Notes: generated by a model not told the origin, from the sequence alone. A DNA stretch of 64,000 bases from Nostoc sp. PA-18-2419 (GCF_005869855.1 NZ_SZNH01000011.1:1-64000); one strand, 5' to 3'; positions 45,778 through 55,757 are shown, counted from the stretch's first letter. Program-made: numbers and translations.

Positions 45778-45859
45778 TTATTGAAGGTGATTGCTTTGTG
45801 CGATCGCCTTAATTTGTCTTATATATTGTTAGCCTTCGATCCAACTAGCACTTCATAAC

Positions 45860-46828
45860 TTAATTGAATGCTGGTTCTGCTAACACCTTCTCGGCTTTTT
45901 GCTTGAGGACAGTTGGTAATTCAGCCGTTAACGGCTCGCCTTCAACTTTCTGCGAACGGAAACCATCAGGTCCGACTGGAATATCACCTGTAATGGTGGT
46001 GCGATAGAGTACGCGCTCAACTTCTATATGATCCAAATCCTGTGGGGCTAAATGCGAAGTGGCGCGGTTATCCCAAAATGCAATATCACCATTGTTCCAA
46101 CGGAAGCGAGTGGTATAAGCGGGTTTAGTGATTTGGTTGAAAAACAACTCCAGCAGCAGTTCGCTCTCTTGTGGTGACACATCAAGAATGTGCGAGGTGA
46201 AGCCAGGATTGACGAACAATGCACGTTCACCTGTCTCTGGATGAACGCGTACCACTGGGTGAATCGAAACCTGCGGATTGGCAGCAATGCGCTGGGCATA
46301 TTTGCTACTGCTAGGTATCCGTAAACGTGCATTGAACCGATGCTCGGCTTTCAATCCATCTGCTAGGGCGCGTAGGGGTGCAGATAGACCTTCATAAGCT
46401 GCAACTAGATTAGTCCATTGTGTGTCACCACCAAAACTAGGGACGTTAACTGCTCGCAGAATTGAACCCGCAGGTGGGTTAACAACAGCAGTTACATCAG
46501 TATGCCAACGACTTTCATAGCTGGTACGGCGTAGACCGTTGCGGCGCTCAAAGCGGCTGCGATCAATTGGTAAAATTTCAGAAAAGCCTTCTATCGGGTC
46601 ATCTTCGTGGGGATGCGCGTAGGTCACTTCACCAAAACGAGCCGTGAAGGCAATCTGTGCAGCATGATCGATGTTCTGATTGCGAAAGAAAATCACCTTC
46701 CACTTCAATAATGCTTGACGAATTTCTGCAACTGCTTCATCGTCCAGAGGACGCGAAAGATCCACGCCGTTGATTTGGGCACCAGTGAAACCAGAAGTCG
46801 GTTTAACTTCAATGTGTTTATAGCTCAT
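45860..46828 (-). CDS. tauD: TauD/TfdA family alpha-ketoglutarate dioxygenase
   Basis: A 322-residue non-heme iron enzyme. Iron ligands are His109 and Asp111 in RWHTDVT and the distal His in RATSHLAP; the ketoglutarate Arg is in RVLYRTTI. KPTSGFTGAQINGVDLSRPL and VIFFRNQNIDHAAQ are typical N-terminal blocks. Such enzymes hydroxylate taurine, other sulfonates or alkyl sulfate esters so that sulfite or sulfate falls off. It has a good site GGAGAATAAAC before the ATG and an operator copy 115 bases upstream, and stands apart as its own unit. Exact substrate (taurine or alkyl sulfate) cannot be told. Confidence 0.88.
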   Translation of the reverse strand: MSYKHIEVKPTSGFTGAQINGVDLSRPLDDEAVAEIRQALLKWKVIFFRNQNIDHAAQIAFTARFGEVTYAHPHEDDPIEGFSEILPIDRSRFERRNGLRRTSYESRWHTDVTAVVNPPAGSILRAVNVPSFGGDTQWTNLVAAYEGLSAPLRALADGLKAEHRFNARLRIPSSSKYAQRIAANPQVSIHPVVRVHPETGERALFVNPGFTSHILDVSPQESELLLELFFNQITKPAYTTRFRWNNGDIAFWDNRATSHLAPQDLDHIEVERVLYRTTITGDIPVGPDGFRSQKVEGEPLTAELPTVLKQKAEKVLAEPAFN

Positions 46829-46942
46829 GTTTATTCTCCAAAGCTTGATCTATGGGTGAATGTTTGTACTCGTTAGCTTCCTTTGTCAGATTTTTATTGA
46901 GTCCCAGCAATATACCAAAGAAGCATCCGTAGCTTAATATCA

Positions 46943-46968
46943 TACTTTAAATCGATAGATTTATCGTA
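46943..46968. promoter_or_regulatory. regulon operator copy d
   Basis: TACTTTAA-N10-TTATCGTA: 6 of 8 and 7 of 8 matches to the consensus half sites at the same 26-base span, 115 bases upstream of tauD. The remainder of the 520-base gap 46829-47348 has no gene that I can support; AT-rich DNA with an ACTATTAGTATAACTAATATT run at about 47241. Confidence 0.6.
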
Positions 46969-47348
46969 GTATAAAATGTTAAGAAAGTTCAGTCAAACCA
47001 GTTTGATAACTATGCAAGCTCTTAATTTACCTTAGATGAAATAGTCTGCCATCAGGAAATGCTCTCCAGCAAACAAACTTGCTTCCACACACTTAATTAA
47101 TTGCTGTACAAGGAGTGAAAAGGAATGCTATTTGGTTAGCGATTTACCACAAATTTATGCAGCAATTTTACTGAGCAGATTTAGCTTATACACATTAATA
47201 CAAAAAATCTGTACTGAAGAACACAATATCATGTTAAACTAACTATTAGTATAACTAATATTAAGTTTTGCGAAAAGAATGAGAGTTGACAATTAGTATT
47301 TATCTTTATTTATTGGCGATCGCTCATTTAATTAGTCAATTCTGCGTT

Positions 47349-48383
47349 CTACTTGCATTTAGTTATATCTTCGTTAAAAGTACTGTCCCAAAGTGGTTTC
47401 ACATCAACTTTTGTGGGAATTACACCTGCTTGAAAAAAGGTATCTGCAACCTTTTGCTCAGAAGCAATAGCTTCCTCAGAAACAGGAAGTACTTCTTGAG
47501 GACGCTGTTGTTGACCTTGCTGGGCATCCTGATAAACGATGTTTTGATCAACATCAATGGTCTTTGCATAATTCTTCGACCACTTCTTAAGATGAGATTC
47601 CCGCCAAGTTTGAGATTTTTGCAAGCGACAGAGAAAATCAGCGATCGCAACTTTCTTTTGCGGATCGGCGATCGCATCAGGTGAAGCAATAATTACGAAG
47701 TTACCGCTCAAAATATCTTTTGCAGATTCTAGCACCCGTGCCCCTTCTTTTTCGGCTTGGGGGATGGCATAACCGTAGGTAGCCCAACCATCAAGCTGTC
47801 CTTTACGAAAAGCCGAAAGCCCATCGGGTATTGATAAAGGAATTGCATTGATATCCTTCATCGTCAGCCCGACTTTTTCCAACATTTTAATCAGGAAGTA
47901 GTGGGCAGTTGTGGCTTTAACATAACCCACTTTTTTACCTTTCAGGTCAGCGATCGTTTTGGCAGTGGAGTCTTTGGGTACAAGTACAACTTGACCAATC
48001 GTCGGCCCTTTGAGAGTGGCAATAATTTTTACAGATGCTTTCGATTCAATCGCAAAAATCGGCGGAATTTCACTAGCTGAACCCAAGTCAATCGCACCAG
48101 CATTGATTGACTGTACCATCAAATTACCCCCAGTAAACTCAGTAAATTGAGTTTGATAAGGGAAATTATCTAGTCCAGCCCACTTTAAATTTAAGTCCCA
48201 ACCACCTTTATACTTAGCAACACGTAGTTGAGTTGTATTCGATACTGCGATTTTGGATGAGCCAGAATTAGCAGCGATCGTTGCCGGACTGGTAGACTTC
48301 ACCTCTGAGCAAGCCGTTGTTGCTAGGGCTAACAAGCAACCCAGAGATAAGAAAAAATTCTGCGATAGCCAATTGGTAGACAC
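47349..48383 (-). CDS. ABC transporter substrate-binding lipoprotein (sulfonate/nitrate type)
   Basis: A 344-residue periplasmic binding lipoprotein: hydrophobic LSLGCLLALATTAC with the lipobox Cys near residue 25, then LRVAKYKGGWDLNLKW, FTGGNLMVQSINAGAIDLGS (ligand cleft), TIADLKGKKVGYVKATTAH, and FRKGQLDGWATYGYAIPQ. This is the SsuA/TauA-like type II fold. I take the GTG at 48383; a TTG at 48419 is an alternative. It is the last gene of a four-gene minus-strand operon. No ATPase or permease gene lies in the window, so it must share those from elsewhere. Ligand probably an organosulfonate. Confidence 0.8.
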   Translation of the reverse strand: MSTNWLSQNFFLSLGCLLALATTACSEVKSTSPATIAANSGSSKIAVSNTTQLRVAKYKGGWDLNLKWAGLDNFPYQTQFTEFTGGNLMVQSINAGAIDLGSASEIPPIFAIESKASVKIIATLKGPTIGQVVLVPKDSTAKTIADLKGKKVGYVKATTAHYFLIKMLEKVGLTMKDINAIPLSIPDGLSAFRKGQLDGWATYGYAIPQAEKEGARVLESAKDILSGNFVIIASPDAIADPQKKVAIADFLCRLQKSQTWRESHLKKWSKNYAKTIDVDQNIVYQDAQQGQQQRPQEVLPVSEEAIASEQKVADTFFQAGVIPTKVDVKPLWDSTFNEDITKCK

Positions 48384-48429
48384 GTTAATTTTTGGGTATA
48401 AAAAGACAAGCAATAACAATAACCGCCAA

Positions 48430-49191
48430 CTACTCTAGTAAGTCTGGTTGTTCGCTCACAATTCGGTCGTAGAGTGGCTGAAAGCTAAACCAACCGCCAG
48501 AATGGGTTCCGACTTGGTTATGAGTAAAAGTTGCTGTTTCGTGGTCAATGGGAAATGGTTTGCCAGCTGCTTCTGCAAGCAGTTGGGCTTGAGCCGATCG
48601 CTCAAAAGAAATGTACCAAAAAGCAGCCTCGTCTACTGTTTCTCCCACTGTCAAAAAACCATGATTCCGCAGGATGACAGCTTTTTTGTCTGCCAAAGAT
48701 TCAGCAATTCTTTTACCCTCTGAAGTATCTAAAACTACACCTTTATAGTCATCAAAGAGAGCGTGGTCTTGATAAAAAGCACAAGCATCTTGAGTTAGGG
48801 GATCGAGCAGGCGACTAAGACTTGACCAAGATTTACCATACAGAGAATGAGCATGAGCAGCTGCAACTATATCAGGCCGTGCCTCATGAACCTGTGAATG
48901 AATGGCAAAGGCGGCACGATTGACAGGAGCATTACCTTTGACAACTTCTCCTTCTCTATCAACCAAAATCAAGTCAGAAACACGGATGTGACCAAAGTAC
49001 TTGCCAAGGGGATTTACCCAAAAATGGTCGGTAAACTCTGGATCTCTGGCAGTGATGTGGCCTGCTATTCCTTCGCTAAAGCCAAAACGAGCAAACAACC
49101 GAAATGCAGCAGCAAGGCGTTGTTTGCGGTGGAGTCGTTCTTTTTCAACTCGTTCAAAGACTGGCGGTTGTGGTCTAGTGAAATTTGGCAT
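48430..49191 (-). CDS. class II aldolase/adducin family protein
   Basis: A 253-residue metal-dependent aldolase-fold protein. Visible blocks: SEGIAGHITARDPE (substrate phosphate/carboxylate site), zinc ligands in AAAHAHSLYGKSW and a third His in ILRNHGFLTVGETV. Members cleave or decarboxylate sugar-like or short hydroxy acids. Its place inside an operon with sulfonate-binding proteins and SsuD suggests it handles the aldehyde or carbon skeleton left after desulfonation, or a C3 sulfonate itself; this is inference. Gaps to neighbours are 29 and about 46 bases. Confidence 0.85.
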   Translation of the reverse strand: MPNFTRPQPPVFERVEKERLHRKQRLAAAFRLFARFGFSEGIAGHITARDPEFTDHFWVNPLGKYFGHIRVSDLILVDREGEVVKGNAPVNRAAFAIHSQVHEARPDIVAAAHAHSLYGKSWSSLSRLLDPLTQDACAFYQDHALFDDYKGVVLDTSEGKRIAESLADKKAVILRNHGFLTVGETVDEAAFWYISFERSAQAQLLAEAAGKPFPIDHETATFTHNQVGTHSGGWFSFQPLYDRIVSEQPDLLE

Positions 49192-49220
49192 GATTTTCTC
49201 TTTCTTATTTCACAGGTAGA

Positions 49221-50330
49221 TTAAGCTATGGTTACTGTTGGTCGTTCTTGTCGTTGCACTTGTTGACGCACCAAAGGAATCACATCTCGTCCGTAAGCGA
49301 TCGCATCTTCCACTGGATCAAAACCGCGAATCAACAGTGTTGTCACGCCAGCTTTGTAGTAATCAAATAATGACTCTGCAACTTGTTCTGGAGTCCCTAC
49401 CAAAGCAGTAGTATTACCACGAGCGCCAGTAGCAGCTGCGATCGGTGTCCATAAACGCTTATCATGAATTTCGCTTTCCTGAGCAAAATCTAGCAACCGC
49501 AATGAACCAACAGCTTGAGGTCGTGCAGAAGCCTCCGGAGATAATTGAATCCCTGCCTTAGCGCGGGTTTCATTAATCCGTGAGAGAATATAATGCGCCT
49601 TTTCCCATGCTTTTGCTTCTGTTTCGCCCAAAATTGGACGCAAGGAAACACTAAACTGTAAATCTTTTCCAGGCGGTGCTGCGGCTTTCACCTCTGCAAT
49701 GCGTTGTTTAATAGCAGCTATGGGTTCTCCCCAAAACGCATAGACGTTACTGTGCTTCGCACCTACACCTACAGCAGCACCAGAAGCGCCCCCGAAATAT
49801 ATTGGAATATGTGGTTGCTGTAAAGGTTTAACTTCCGAAAATGCATCTTTGAGTTGGTAAAATTCTCCTTTATAATCGAAGGGTTCTTCACTCGTCCAAA
49901 CTCGCCGCACAACATCAAGATATTCATCGGTACGGCGATAGCGAGTATCATGATCGAGCCAATCACCATCGCGCTCTTGTTCGGCATCGCTTCCACCAGT
50001 AATGATATGCACTGCAACCCGACCATTAGAAAAATGATCTAATGTTGCTAATTTACGGGCGGCTAAAGTCGGAGCCACAAAACCCGGTCTATGTGCAAGT
50101 AAAAACTTGAGTCGTTCTGTTGCAGCAGCCACATAACTAACTACATTAAAGCCATCCGGACCTGTAGAGCTATAACCAACTAGCACTCGGTCAAAGCCAC
50201 CATCTTCATGGACTTTCGCAAATCTGCGGACATAATCTAAGTCTATACTTCCCCCCGTGATAGATACGGTAGGGCTATGTAATTCTGACGCTTCTCGCGT
50301 ACCAATCATGCCAATAAATTCTACAGGCAT
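49221..50330 (-). CDS. ssuD: FMNH2-dependent alkanesulfonate monooxygenase
   Basis: A 369-residue bacterial-luciferase-fold enzyme that splits alkanesulfonates into aldehyde and sulfite using reduced FMN and oxygen. Characteristic blocks: GGFDRVLVGYSSTGPDGFNV, LKFLLAHRPGFVAPTLAARKLATLD, GRVAVHIITGGSDAEQ with DGDWLDHDTRYRRTDEYLD, and PIYFGGASGAAVGVGA. Length close to known SsuD. Ribosome site GGAGCAATAAT before the ATG. Located 57 bases after a binding-protein gene in the same operon. A separate flavin reductase is not seen in the window. Confidence 0.9.
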   Translation of the reverse strand: MPVEFIGMIGTREASELHSPTVSITGGSIDLDYVRRFAKVHEDGGFDRVLVGYSSTGPDGFNVVSYVAAATERLKFLLAHRPGFVAPTLAARKLATLDHFSNGRVAVHIITGGSDAEQERDGDWLDHDTRYRRTDEYLDVVRRVWTSEEPFDYKGEFYQLKDAFSEVKPLQQPHIPIYFGGASGAAVGVGAKHSNVYAFWGEPIAAIKQRIAEVKAAAPPGKDLQFSVSLRPILGETEAKAWEKAHYILSRINETRAKAGIQLSPEASARPQAVGSLRLLDFAQESEIHDKRLWTPIAAATGARGNTTALVGTPEQVAESLFDYYKAGVTTLLIRGFDPVEDAIAYGRDVIPLVRQQVQRQERPTVTIA

Positions 50331-50387
50331 ATTATTGCTCCAAATCTTTGTTATTTAAAGGTGATTGTTTGTGTTTCCCTATTTTTC

Positions 50388-51461
50388 CTACTTAGGGGCA
50401 GTAGTTTCCAACGGACACACTGCTGTTGCAATATCTACTCGTTGCGGAATAATTTTTTGCTCTAGTAACCAGTCAGCTGTTTTTTGAAGATTGGCAATAT
50501 CTTCAGTGTTAGGAAATACATAAGACTCTGGGCCTCGATTTTTAGTCACTTGCTTGGCTACAGCATCCGAGATTTTTAACTCTTTAACTAAAAAATCTGA
50601 TGCTGCATCGCTATGCTGATTTAGCCATTCACCATTCTGGCTCAAACCAGTCAGAGCAGCTTTGACTGCTACTGGATTATCTTTAGCTGCATCACTACGA
50701 ACAACCAGAATGCCGTAGGTAGGAGCAGGATGTGTAGTAGTAATTCTTCGCGCCTGATGCTCTAATTGGGCAATAGAAATATAAGGTTCCCAAACTGCCC
50801 ACGCATCAACAGAACCTTGATATAGAGCAGGTGCGGCATCATTTGGCGATAGATAAACTCGCTGGACTTTATATGAAGGAATATTTTCTTTTTCCAAAAC
50901 TTTTAATAACAGATATTCCCCTGCACCACCTTGATTGACTGCAACTTTTTTACCTATTAAATCAGTAGGTTTACGAATAGCAGAATCACCGCGAACTAAA
51001 ATGGCATTACTCAAAGAATTTAGAACAGGACGCTGTACAGAACCAATACAAAGAGGCTGTCCAGCAGCAATTCCAGAAATCGAAGGAATATCACCACAGC
51101 CGCCAATATCCGCTCGATTACCATTGAGAGAACTTAAAAGCGTCGCGCAACGGTCAAATGGCCCACTCCATTCAACTTTAATATTTTGCGTTGCTAACTG
51201 ACGTTCTAGCTCACCTCGTTGACGCGCAATGGGAATAATCCCGCCTTTTTGGTAGCCCAAGCGAATCACATTGTTTTTCTCTGTAGTTTTGGTACTGAGT
51301 GTTTTTAAGGAGGAATCTTGGTTAGCTGCGGCATTCATAGCTGTTTGTTGGCTGCAACTAGAAGCCATCAATCCAAAAAAAGACGTTGTAACTGCAAAGA
51401 TTTTACTAACAGAATATTTTTGTTTGTGCGGAAAGCGGCGTTCTGTAAAATAATTCACCAC
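50388..51461 (-). CDS. ssuA: aliphatic sulfonate-binding lipoprotein of an ABC transporter
   Basis: A 357-residue periplasmic lipoprotein: signal with TTSFFGLMASSC, then IRLGYQKGGIIPIARQRGELERQL (conserved first lobe of SsuA), FDRCATLLSSLNGNRADIGG, KKVAVNQGGAGEYLLLKVLE and PALYQGSVDAWAVWEPYIS. Start is the GTG at 51461 with AGGAG six bases before it. It heads the operon ssuA-ssuD-aldolase-binding protein. An operator copy is 66 bases upstream. SsuB and SsuC partners are not in the window. Confidence 0.88.
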   Translation of the reverse strand: MVNYFTERRFPHKQKYSVSKIFAVTTSFFGLMASSCSQQTAMNAAANQDSSLKTLSTKTTEKNNVIRLGYQKGGIIPIARQRGELERQLATQNIKVEWSGPFDRCATLLSSLNGNRADIGGCGDIPSISGIAAGQPLCIGSVQRPVLNSLSNAILVRGDSAIRKPTDLIGKKVAVNQGGAGEYLLLKVLEKENIPSYKVQRVYLSPNDAAPALYQGSVDAWAVWEPYISIAQLEHQARRITTTHPAPTYGILVVRSDAAKDNPVAVKAALTGLSQNGEWLNQHSDAASDFLVKELKISDAVAKQVTKNRGPESYVFPNTEDIANLQKTADWLLEQKIIPQRVDIATAVCPLETTAPK

Positions 51462-51526
51462 AATTGACTCCTTGATATCAATTTTTAGGAGTTTAGGGAG
51501 CTATATCTATAATAAAAGCAACTAAC

Positions 51527-51552
51527 TACGGTAAGTTTATACAATTACCGTA
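51527..51552. promoter_or_regulatory. regulon operator copy b
   Basis: Perfect half sites TACGGTAA-N10-TTACCGTA; the arms extend to 12 bp, TAACTACGGTAA (51523-51534) and TTACCGTAGTTA (51545-51556). It stands 66 bases upstream of ssuA, in the 686-base gap before the formylglycine-generating enzyme gene. Confidence 0.8.
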
Positions 51553-51787
51553 GTTAATAAAAATTAAGAATACCACCTTTTGATGGATTGTCCAAATCAA
51601 TCTTTCTTTATTTCTATGCATCGCTTTGAGCAACAGTCTCTAAAAAACGGGTATGAGTCTTCCTTTATGTTCTTTGTCTCTTGCCTATCTACACAAATAA
51701 TTTCTCCGAATCAAACTGGATTCCCTATATAACAAAGCTCTTGACTTATTTTTGTCTTAGAGGTAGTTTATCAATATTGTAATTAAA

Positions 51788-51813
51788 TACGGTAAATTTA
51801 TATATATACAGTA
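51788..51813. promoter_or_regulatory. regulon operator copy c
   Basis: TACGGTAA-N10-ATACAGTA: left half perfect, right half 6 of 8, same 26-base span. It lies 335 bases upstream of the formylglycine-generating enzyme gene, with the plus-strand sulfatase unit as likely target. Bases 51830-52147 between it and the gene hold nothing else that I recognise. Confidence 0.55.
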
Positions 51814-52147
51814 TTTTTGAATAACAAGTCAGGAATCAGAATTCAGCATGAATTAGAGTCTGAGTGGTAGTGAGGGTTGAAATGCCCCACTTTATTGTTA
51901 TGTATTCTGCATTTTCCTTTAACTAAATTATTTTGATTAAAGGTCAATATGTCTCAATTTTTAATCAAGGTATTAATCTTTATAAGTTTTACATTGTAAG
52001 TATTTGAGCCAAAGTTAGTTTTAATTTTGATGTGTTTTATTCGCAGTAAATTACGACTTGATGCAAGCGCTGTAAAAGCTTGTAATAATTTTGCATGTTA
52101 TTGATGAAAAGCGTATATGTAGCCCCACCGAGGGGGTAATTTTTAGC

Positions 52148-53158
52148 ATGTCCAAGCCAGGGAAAAGTTTTTTAAGATTATTGTTCACTACAGGAGTGGC
52201 GATCGCACTTTTATTCATCCCACATTCCGCTGCCGCTACCCTAAATCCCTGTCCACAAGAAATGGTAATGATCCCAGCAGGGACATTCACAATGGGGTCA
52301 GATAATTCTGGTTTTGTGGAAGAACAATCGGCTTTTGATGTCACAGTTAGTTCCTTTTGTATTGATAAATATGAAGTGACAAATGCACAGTTCGCAGCAT
52401 TTGTCAAAGCAACAGGGTATGTAACAGTTGCAGAGCGGCCTTTACCCAAAGAACAGTTTCCCGACTTACCAGATGAGCAGAGATTACCAGGTTCCTTGGT
52501 GTTTGAAATGGCACAACCAGGAGCAAAGCAGCTGAGTTGGTGGCATTGGACGACTGGGGCGAATTGGCGGCATCCCTTTGGCTTGGGAAGTGCAATTGCC
52601 ACAAAAGACAACTTACCAGTTGTTCATATTGCCTATGAAGATGCCGCAGCCTATGCCCAATGGGCAGGAAAATACTTACCCAGCGAAGCTCAGTGGGAAT
52701 ACGCCGCCCGTGGCGGGTTAGACCGTGCAACTTATACATGGGGCGATCGCTACTCTGAAAAAAAAGCCAACACCTGGCAAGGAACCTTTCCCTTTTTCAA
52801 CAATAAAAGCGATGGTTACGTAGGTATCGCTCCCGTTGGTTCCTTTCCACCCAACGGTTATGGTCTTTACGACATGGCAGGTAATGTCTGGGAATTGACC
52901 TCAGATTTGTTTGGGGTAGGACATGACCAGAAAAACTATAGTGTCGATCCCATAGGCCCAGAACAAAGTTTTGACCCCAACAAACCCACAGAAAATGTCT
53001 TACACACCATCAAAGGAGGTTCTTACCTTTGCGCGCCTAACTATTGCAGCCGCTTCCGCCCAGCAGCACGAGAATCTCAAGCTCCCGACACCGGAACTAC
53101 GCATATCGGATTTCGTTTAATTAAGAGCTTGAATCAAGTTCAACCAATTACCAATTAG
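52148..53158 (+). CDS. formylglycine-generating enzyme (SUMF1/FGE family), exported
   Basis: A 336-residue protein with a signal peptide (FLRLLFTTGVAIALLFIP, cut near AAA). The FGE-sulfatase domain fills the rest: MVMIPAGTFTMGSD, FCIDKYEVTNAQFAAFV, LPSEAQWEYAARGG, GLYDMAGNVWELTSD and GGSYLCAPNYCSRFRPAAR. Cys295 and Cys300 match the copper-binding redox pair of true FGE (human Cys336/Cys341), so it should be active rather than a structural relative. It converts the Cys of sulfatases into formylglycine. The arylsulfatase gene starts four bases after its stop, clearly one operon. Confidence 0.92.
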   Translation: MSKPGKSFLRLLFTTGVAIALLFIPHSAAATLNPCPQEMVMIPAGTFTMGSDNSGFVEEQSAFDVTVSSFCIDKYEVTNAQFAAFVKATGYVTVAERPLPKEQFPDLPDEQRLPGSLVFEMAQPGAKQLSWWHWTTGANWRHPFGLGSAIATKDNLPVVHIAYEDAAAYAQWAGKYLPSEAQWEYAARGGLDRATYTWGDRYSEKKANTWQGTFPFFNNKSDGYVGIAPVGSFPPNGYGLYDMAGNVWELTSDLFGVGHDQKNYSVDPIGPEQSFDPNKPTENVLHTIKGGSYLCAPNYCSRFRPAARESQAPDTGTTHIGFRLIKSLNQVQPITN

Positions 53159-53161
53159 TTT

Positions 53162-55501
53162 ATGTTGCATTTACTTTGGCGATCGCTGATTTTATCTATA
53201 GTCATTATTTTATTGACGGCTAATAACCCTGCCCTAGCAGCCACATCAAAGGTTTTACCCATTCCCCAACCAGACTTCAAGGGCAAAATTGGCATCACCT
53301 ACAAAGACTCAAAACCAGATTTTCCCCAACCGAACGCTGCCCCAGCCAAAGCCCCCAATGTTCTACTAGTGATCCTAGATGATGTTGGCTTCGGACAAGC
53401 TGGTACCTTTGGCGGCCCGGTGGAAACTCCTAACTTAACTCGTTTAGCCGAAAGAGGATTACGCTACAATCAATTCCACACCACAGCCCTTTGCTCACCT
53501 ACCAGGGCAGCCCTGTTAACTGGACGCAATCACCATTCAGTCAATACAGGGGTAGTTGAGGAATTGGCCACAGGTTATCCTGGCTACACAACAATTTTGC
53601 CCAAGAGTGCTGCTACCGTCGCCGAAGTCCTGCGACAAAACGGCTATAATACAGCTGCTTTCGGTAAATGGCACAACACACCAGACTATGAAACCAGCGC
53701 CGCTGGGCCTTTTGATCGCTGGCCTACAGGATTAGGATTTGAGTACTTTTACGGTTTTCTGGGTGGTGATACTAATCAGTGGAGTCCAGCCTTAGTCGAA
53801 AATACGAAACGAGTCGAGAAACCAGCCAATAACCCTGATTACCACCTGACTCCCGACTTAGTAGACCATGCGATCGCCTGGATTCGCAACCAACAATCTA
53901 TTGCCCCTGACAAACCCTTTTTCACCTATCTCGCCACTGGAGCCACCCATGCACCCCACCACGCCCCCAAAGCTTGGATTGACAAGTACAAAGGCAAATT
54001 TGACCAAGGGTGGGATAAATTGCGCGAAGAAATCTTTGCGCGTCAAAAACAACTGGGTGTAATTCCTGCGAATGCCCAACTAACACCCCGCCCCCAAGAA
54101 CTGCCGGCTTGGGATTCCCTTTCAGCAGATCGAAAGAAACTCTCTGCCCACATGGCAGAAGTATTTGCTGGATTTCTAGCGCACACAGATTATGAAATTG
54201 GACGCTTAATTGACGCAGTTGCCCAACTCGGTGAACTAGACAACACTTTAGTGATCTATGTCGTGGGAGATAACGGTGCTAGTGCAGAAGGCGGTTTAAC
54301 AGGTACCGTTAACGAATTGAAATTCTTCAACGGTGTACCCGAAAATCTACCACAACTGCTTGCTTCCTATGATGACTTGGGTAGCCCCAAGACATTCAAC
54401 CATTCTCCCGCCGCTTGGGCATGGGCAGTCAACACTCCCTTTCAATGGACAAAGCAAATCGCCTCTCACTTTGGTGGAACTCGTAACCCCTTAGTAATTT
54501 CTTGGGGCGAAGGCATTAAAGACCAAGGTGGAATCCGCAGTCAATTCCATCACGTAATTGATATTGCACCCACCATTTTAGAAGCAACGGGAATTACAGC
54601 CCCTACAGAAGTGAATGGGGTCAAGCAACAACCAATCGAAGGAACTAGTCTGGTTTATACCTTCGATCGCCCTGATGCTCCATCCCATCGTGAAACACAG
54701 TACTTCGAGATGTTGGGCAACCGAGCGATTTACGATCACGGATGGGTGGCGGCGGCTCGTCATGGTCGCTTACCTTGGGAACGTACTGCAAAAGGTGACT
54801 TTGACACAGATCCGTGGGAACTGTACAACATTGCAGAAGATTTCAGCGAAGCGAACAACCTGGCTCAAGAAAATCCAGACAAGCTAGAAAAACTGCAAAA
54901 ACTGTTTTTAGAAGAAGCCCGTAACCACCAAGTCTTACCATTAGACGATCGCGCCCTAGAACGGTTTGATGTCAAAATTCGCCCCGGTTTCACCACCGGA
55001 CGCACAAGCTTTACTTATTATCCTGGTGTATTTGGCATCCCAGAAGGTAGCGCCCCAAATCTAAAAAACAGATCCTTCAGCATCACAGCTAATGTGGAAA
55101 TTCCCGAAACTGGGGCAGAAGGTATCCTCTTAACTCAGGGCGGACGTTTTGCTGGTTGGAGTTTTTTCCTTGAGGATGGCAAGCCCACCTATGTCTACAA
55201 CTATGCCAATGCTGTTCGCTACATTATTCAATCCCCTGAAAAACTGCCCACAGGTAAATCTAGATTACGGTTCGACTTTGATTATGACGGTGGCAGTGTA
55301 GGTGCAGGGGGAACTGGAAAATTATTCATCAACCAACAGCAGGTAGCTGAAGGTCGAATCGAAAAAACCATCGCTTATCGTTTAGCCCTAGATGAAACCT
55401 TTGATGTCGGTAGAGACACAGGTACTCCGGTCGTTGACACCTATCAAGTACCCTTTGCCTTCACTGGTAACTTACAGCAAGTCAGCCTTGAGTTGAAGTA
55501 A
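53162..55501 (+). CDS. arylsulfatase (type I, formylglycine)
   Basis: A 779-residue exported sulfatase that frees sulfate from sulfate esters. Signal peptide ([18 protein letters not shown]). Metal site in [15 protein letters not shown], active-site Cys111 in [12 protein letters not shown] (CxPxR motif), AFGKWHN, then [11 protein letters not shown] for the second metal half. Residues beyond about 580 form a beta-sandwich domain ([19 protein letters not shown]) as in long bacterial arylsulfatases. It is co-encoded with its activating FGE, 3 bases apart, and followed by a BASS transporter. Substrate may be aromatic or steroid-like sulfates, or algal polysaccharide pieces; sequence does not decide. 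Confidence 0.92.
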   Translation: MLHLLWRSLILSIVIILLTANNPALAATSKVLPIPQPDFKGKIGITYKDSKPDFPQPNAAPAKAPNVLLVILDDVGFGQAGTFGGPVETPNLTRLAERGLRYNQFHTTALCSPTRAALLTGRNHHSVNTGVVEELATGYPGYTTILPKSAATVAEVLRQNGYNTAAFGKWHNTPDYETSAAGPFDRWPTGLGFEYFYGFLGGDTNQWSPALVENTKRVEKPANNPDYHLTPDLVDHAIAWIRNQQSIAPDKPFFTYLATGATHAPHHAPKAWIDKYKGKFDQGWDKLREEIFARQKQLGVIPANAQLTPRPQELPAWDSLSADRKKLSAHMAEVFAGFLAHTDYEIGRLIDAVAQLGELDNTLVIYVVGDNGASAEGGLTGTVNELKFFNGVPENLPQLLASYDDLGSPKTFNHSPAAWAWAVNTPFQWTKQIASHFGGTRNPLVISWGEGIKDQGGIRSQFHHVIDIAPTILEATGITAPTEVNGVKQQPIEGTSLVYTFDRPDAPSHRETQYFEMLGNRAIYDHGWVAAARHGRLPWERTAKGDFDTDPWELYNIAEDFSEANNLAQENPDKLEKLQKLFLEEARNHQVLPLDDRALERFDVKIRPGFTTGRTSFTYYPGVFGIPEGSAPNLKNRSFSITANVEIPETGAEGILLTQGGRFAGWSFFLEDGKPTYVYNYANAVRYIIQSPEKLPTGKSRLRFDFDYDGGSVGAGGTGKLFINQQQVAEGRIEKTIAYRLALDETFDVGRDTGTPVVDTYQVPFAFTGNLQQVSLELK

Positions 55502-55539
55502 GTAATGGAGATTGGGCATTGGGGACTTGTCCATTTTCC

Positions 55540-55757
55540 TCAAATACTCATTAATGAAGCTCAAATACTCATTAATGGAGTTCAAATACTCATTAATGGA
55601 GTTCAAATACTCATTAATGAAGCTCAAATACTCATTAATGAAGCTCAGATACTCATTAATGAAGCTCAAATACTCATTAATGAAGTTCAAATACTCATTA
55701 ATGAAGTTCAAATACTCATTAATGAAGCTCAAATACTCATTAATGAAGTTCAAATAC
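55540..55757 (+). repeat. tandem array, 10 units of 21 bp plus partial
   Basis: Ten units TCAAATACTCATTAATGAAGC (variants GGAGT, GAAGT) at 55540-55749 and a partial eleventh. Each unit contains TCATTAATGA, a perfect 10-bp palindrome, except two units with TCATTAATGG. The period is two DNA turns. It lies between the sulfatase stop and the BASS start. All frames are open through it, because 21 is divisible by three, and each unit has an ATG in frame with the BASS gene. Confidence 0.9.

Noticed and set aside
47286-47684. Plus-strand frame of about 130 residues starting with a hydrophobic stretch
   Set aside because: Mostly antisense to the well-supported binding-protein gene and without known motif.
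51462-51830. Operator copies b and c as promoter -35/-10 pairs only
   Set aside because: The fixed N10 spacing and dyad symmetry in copies on both sides of different genes fit a dimer site better than a promoter.
55540-55757. CRISPR array
   Set aside because: Units are directly adjacent with no unique spacers and no cas genes nearby.
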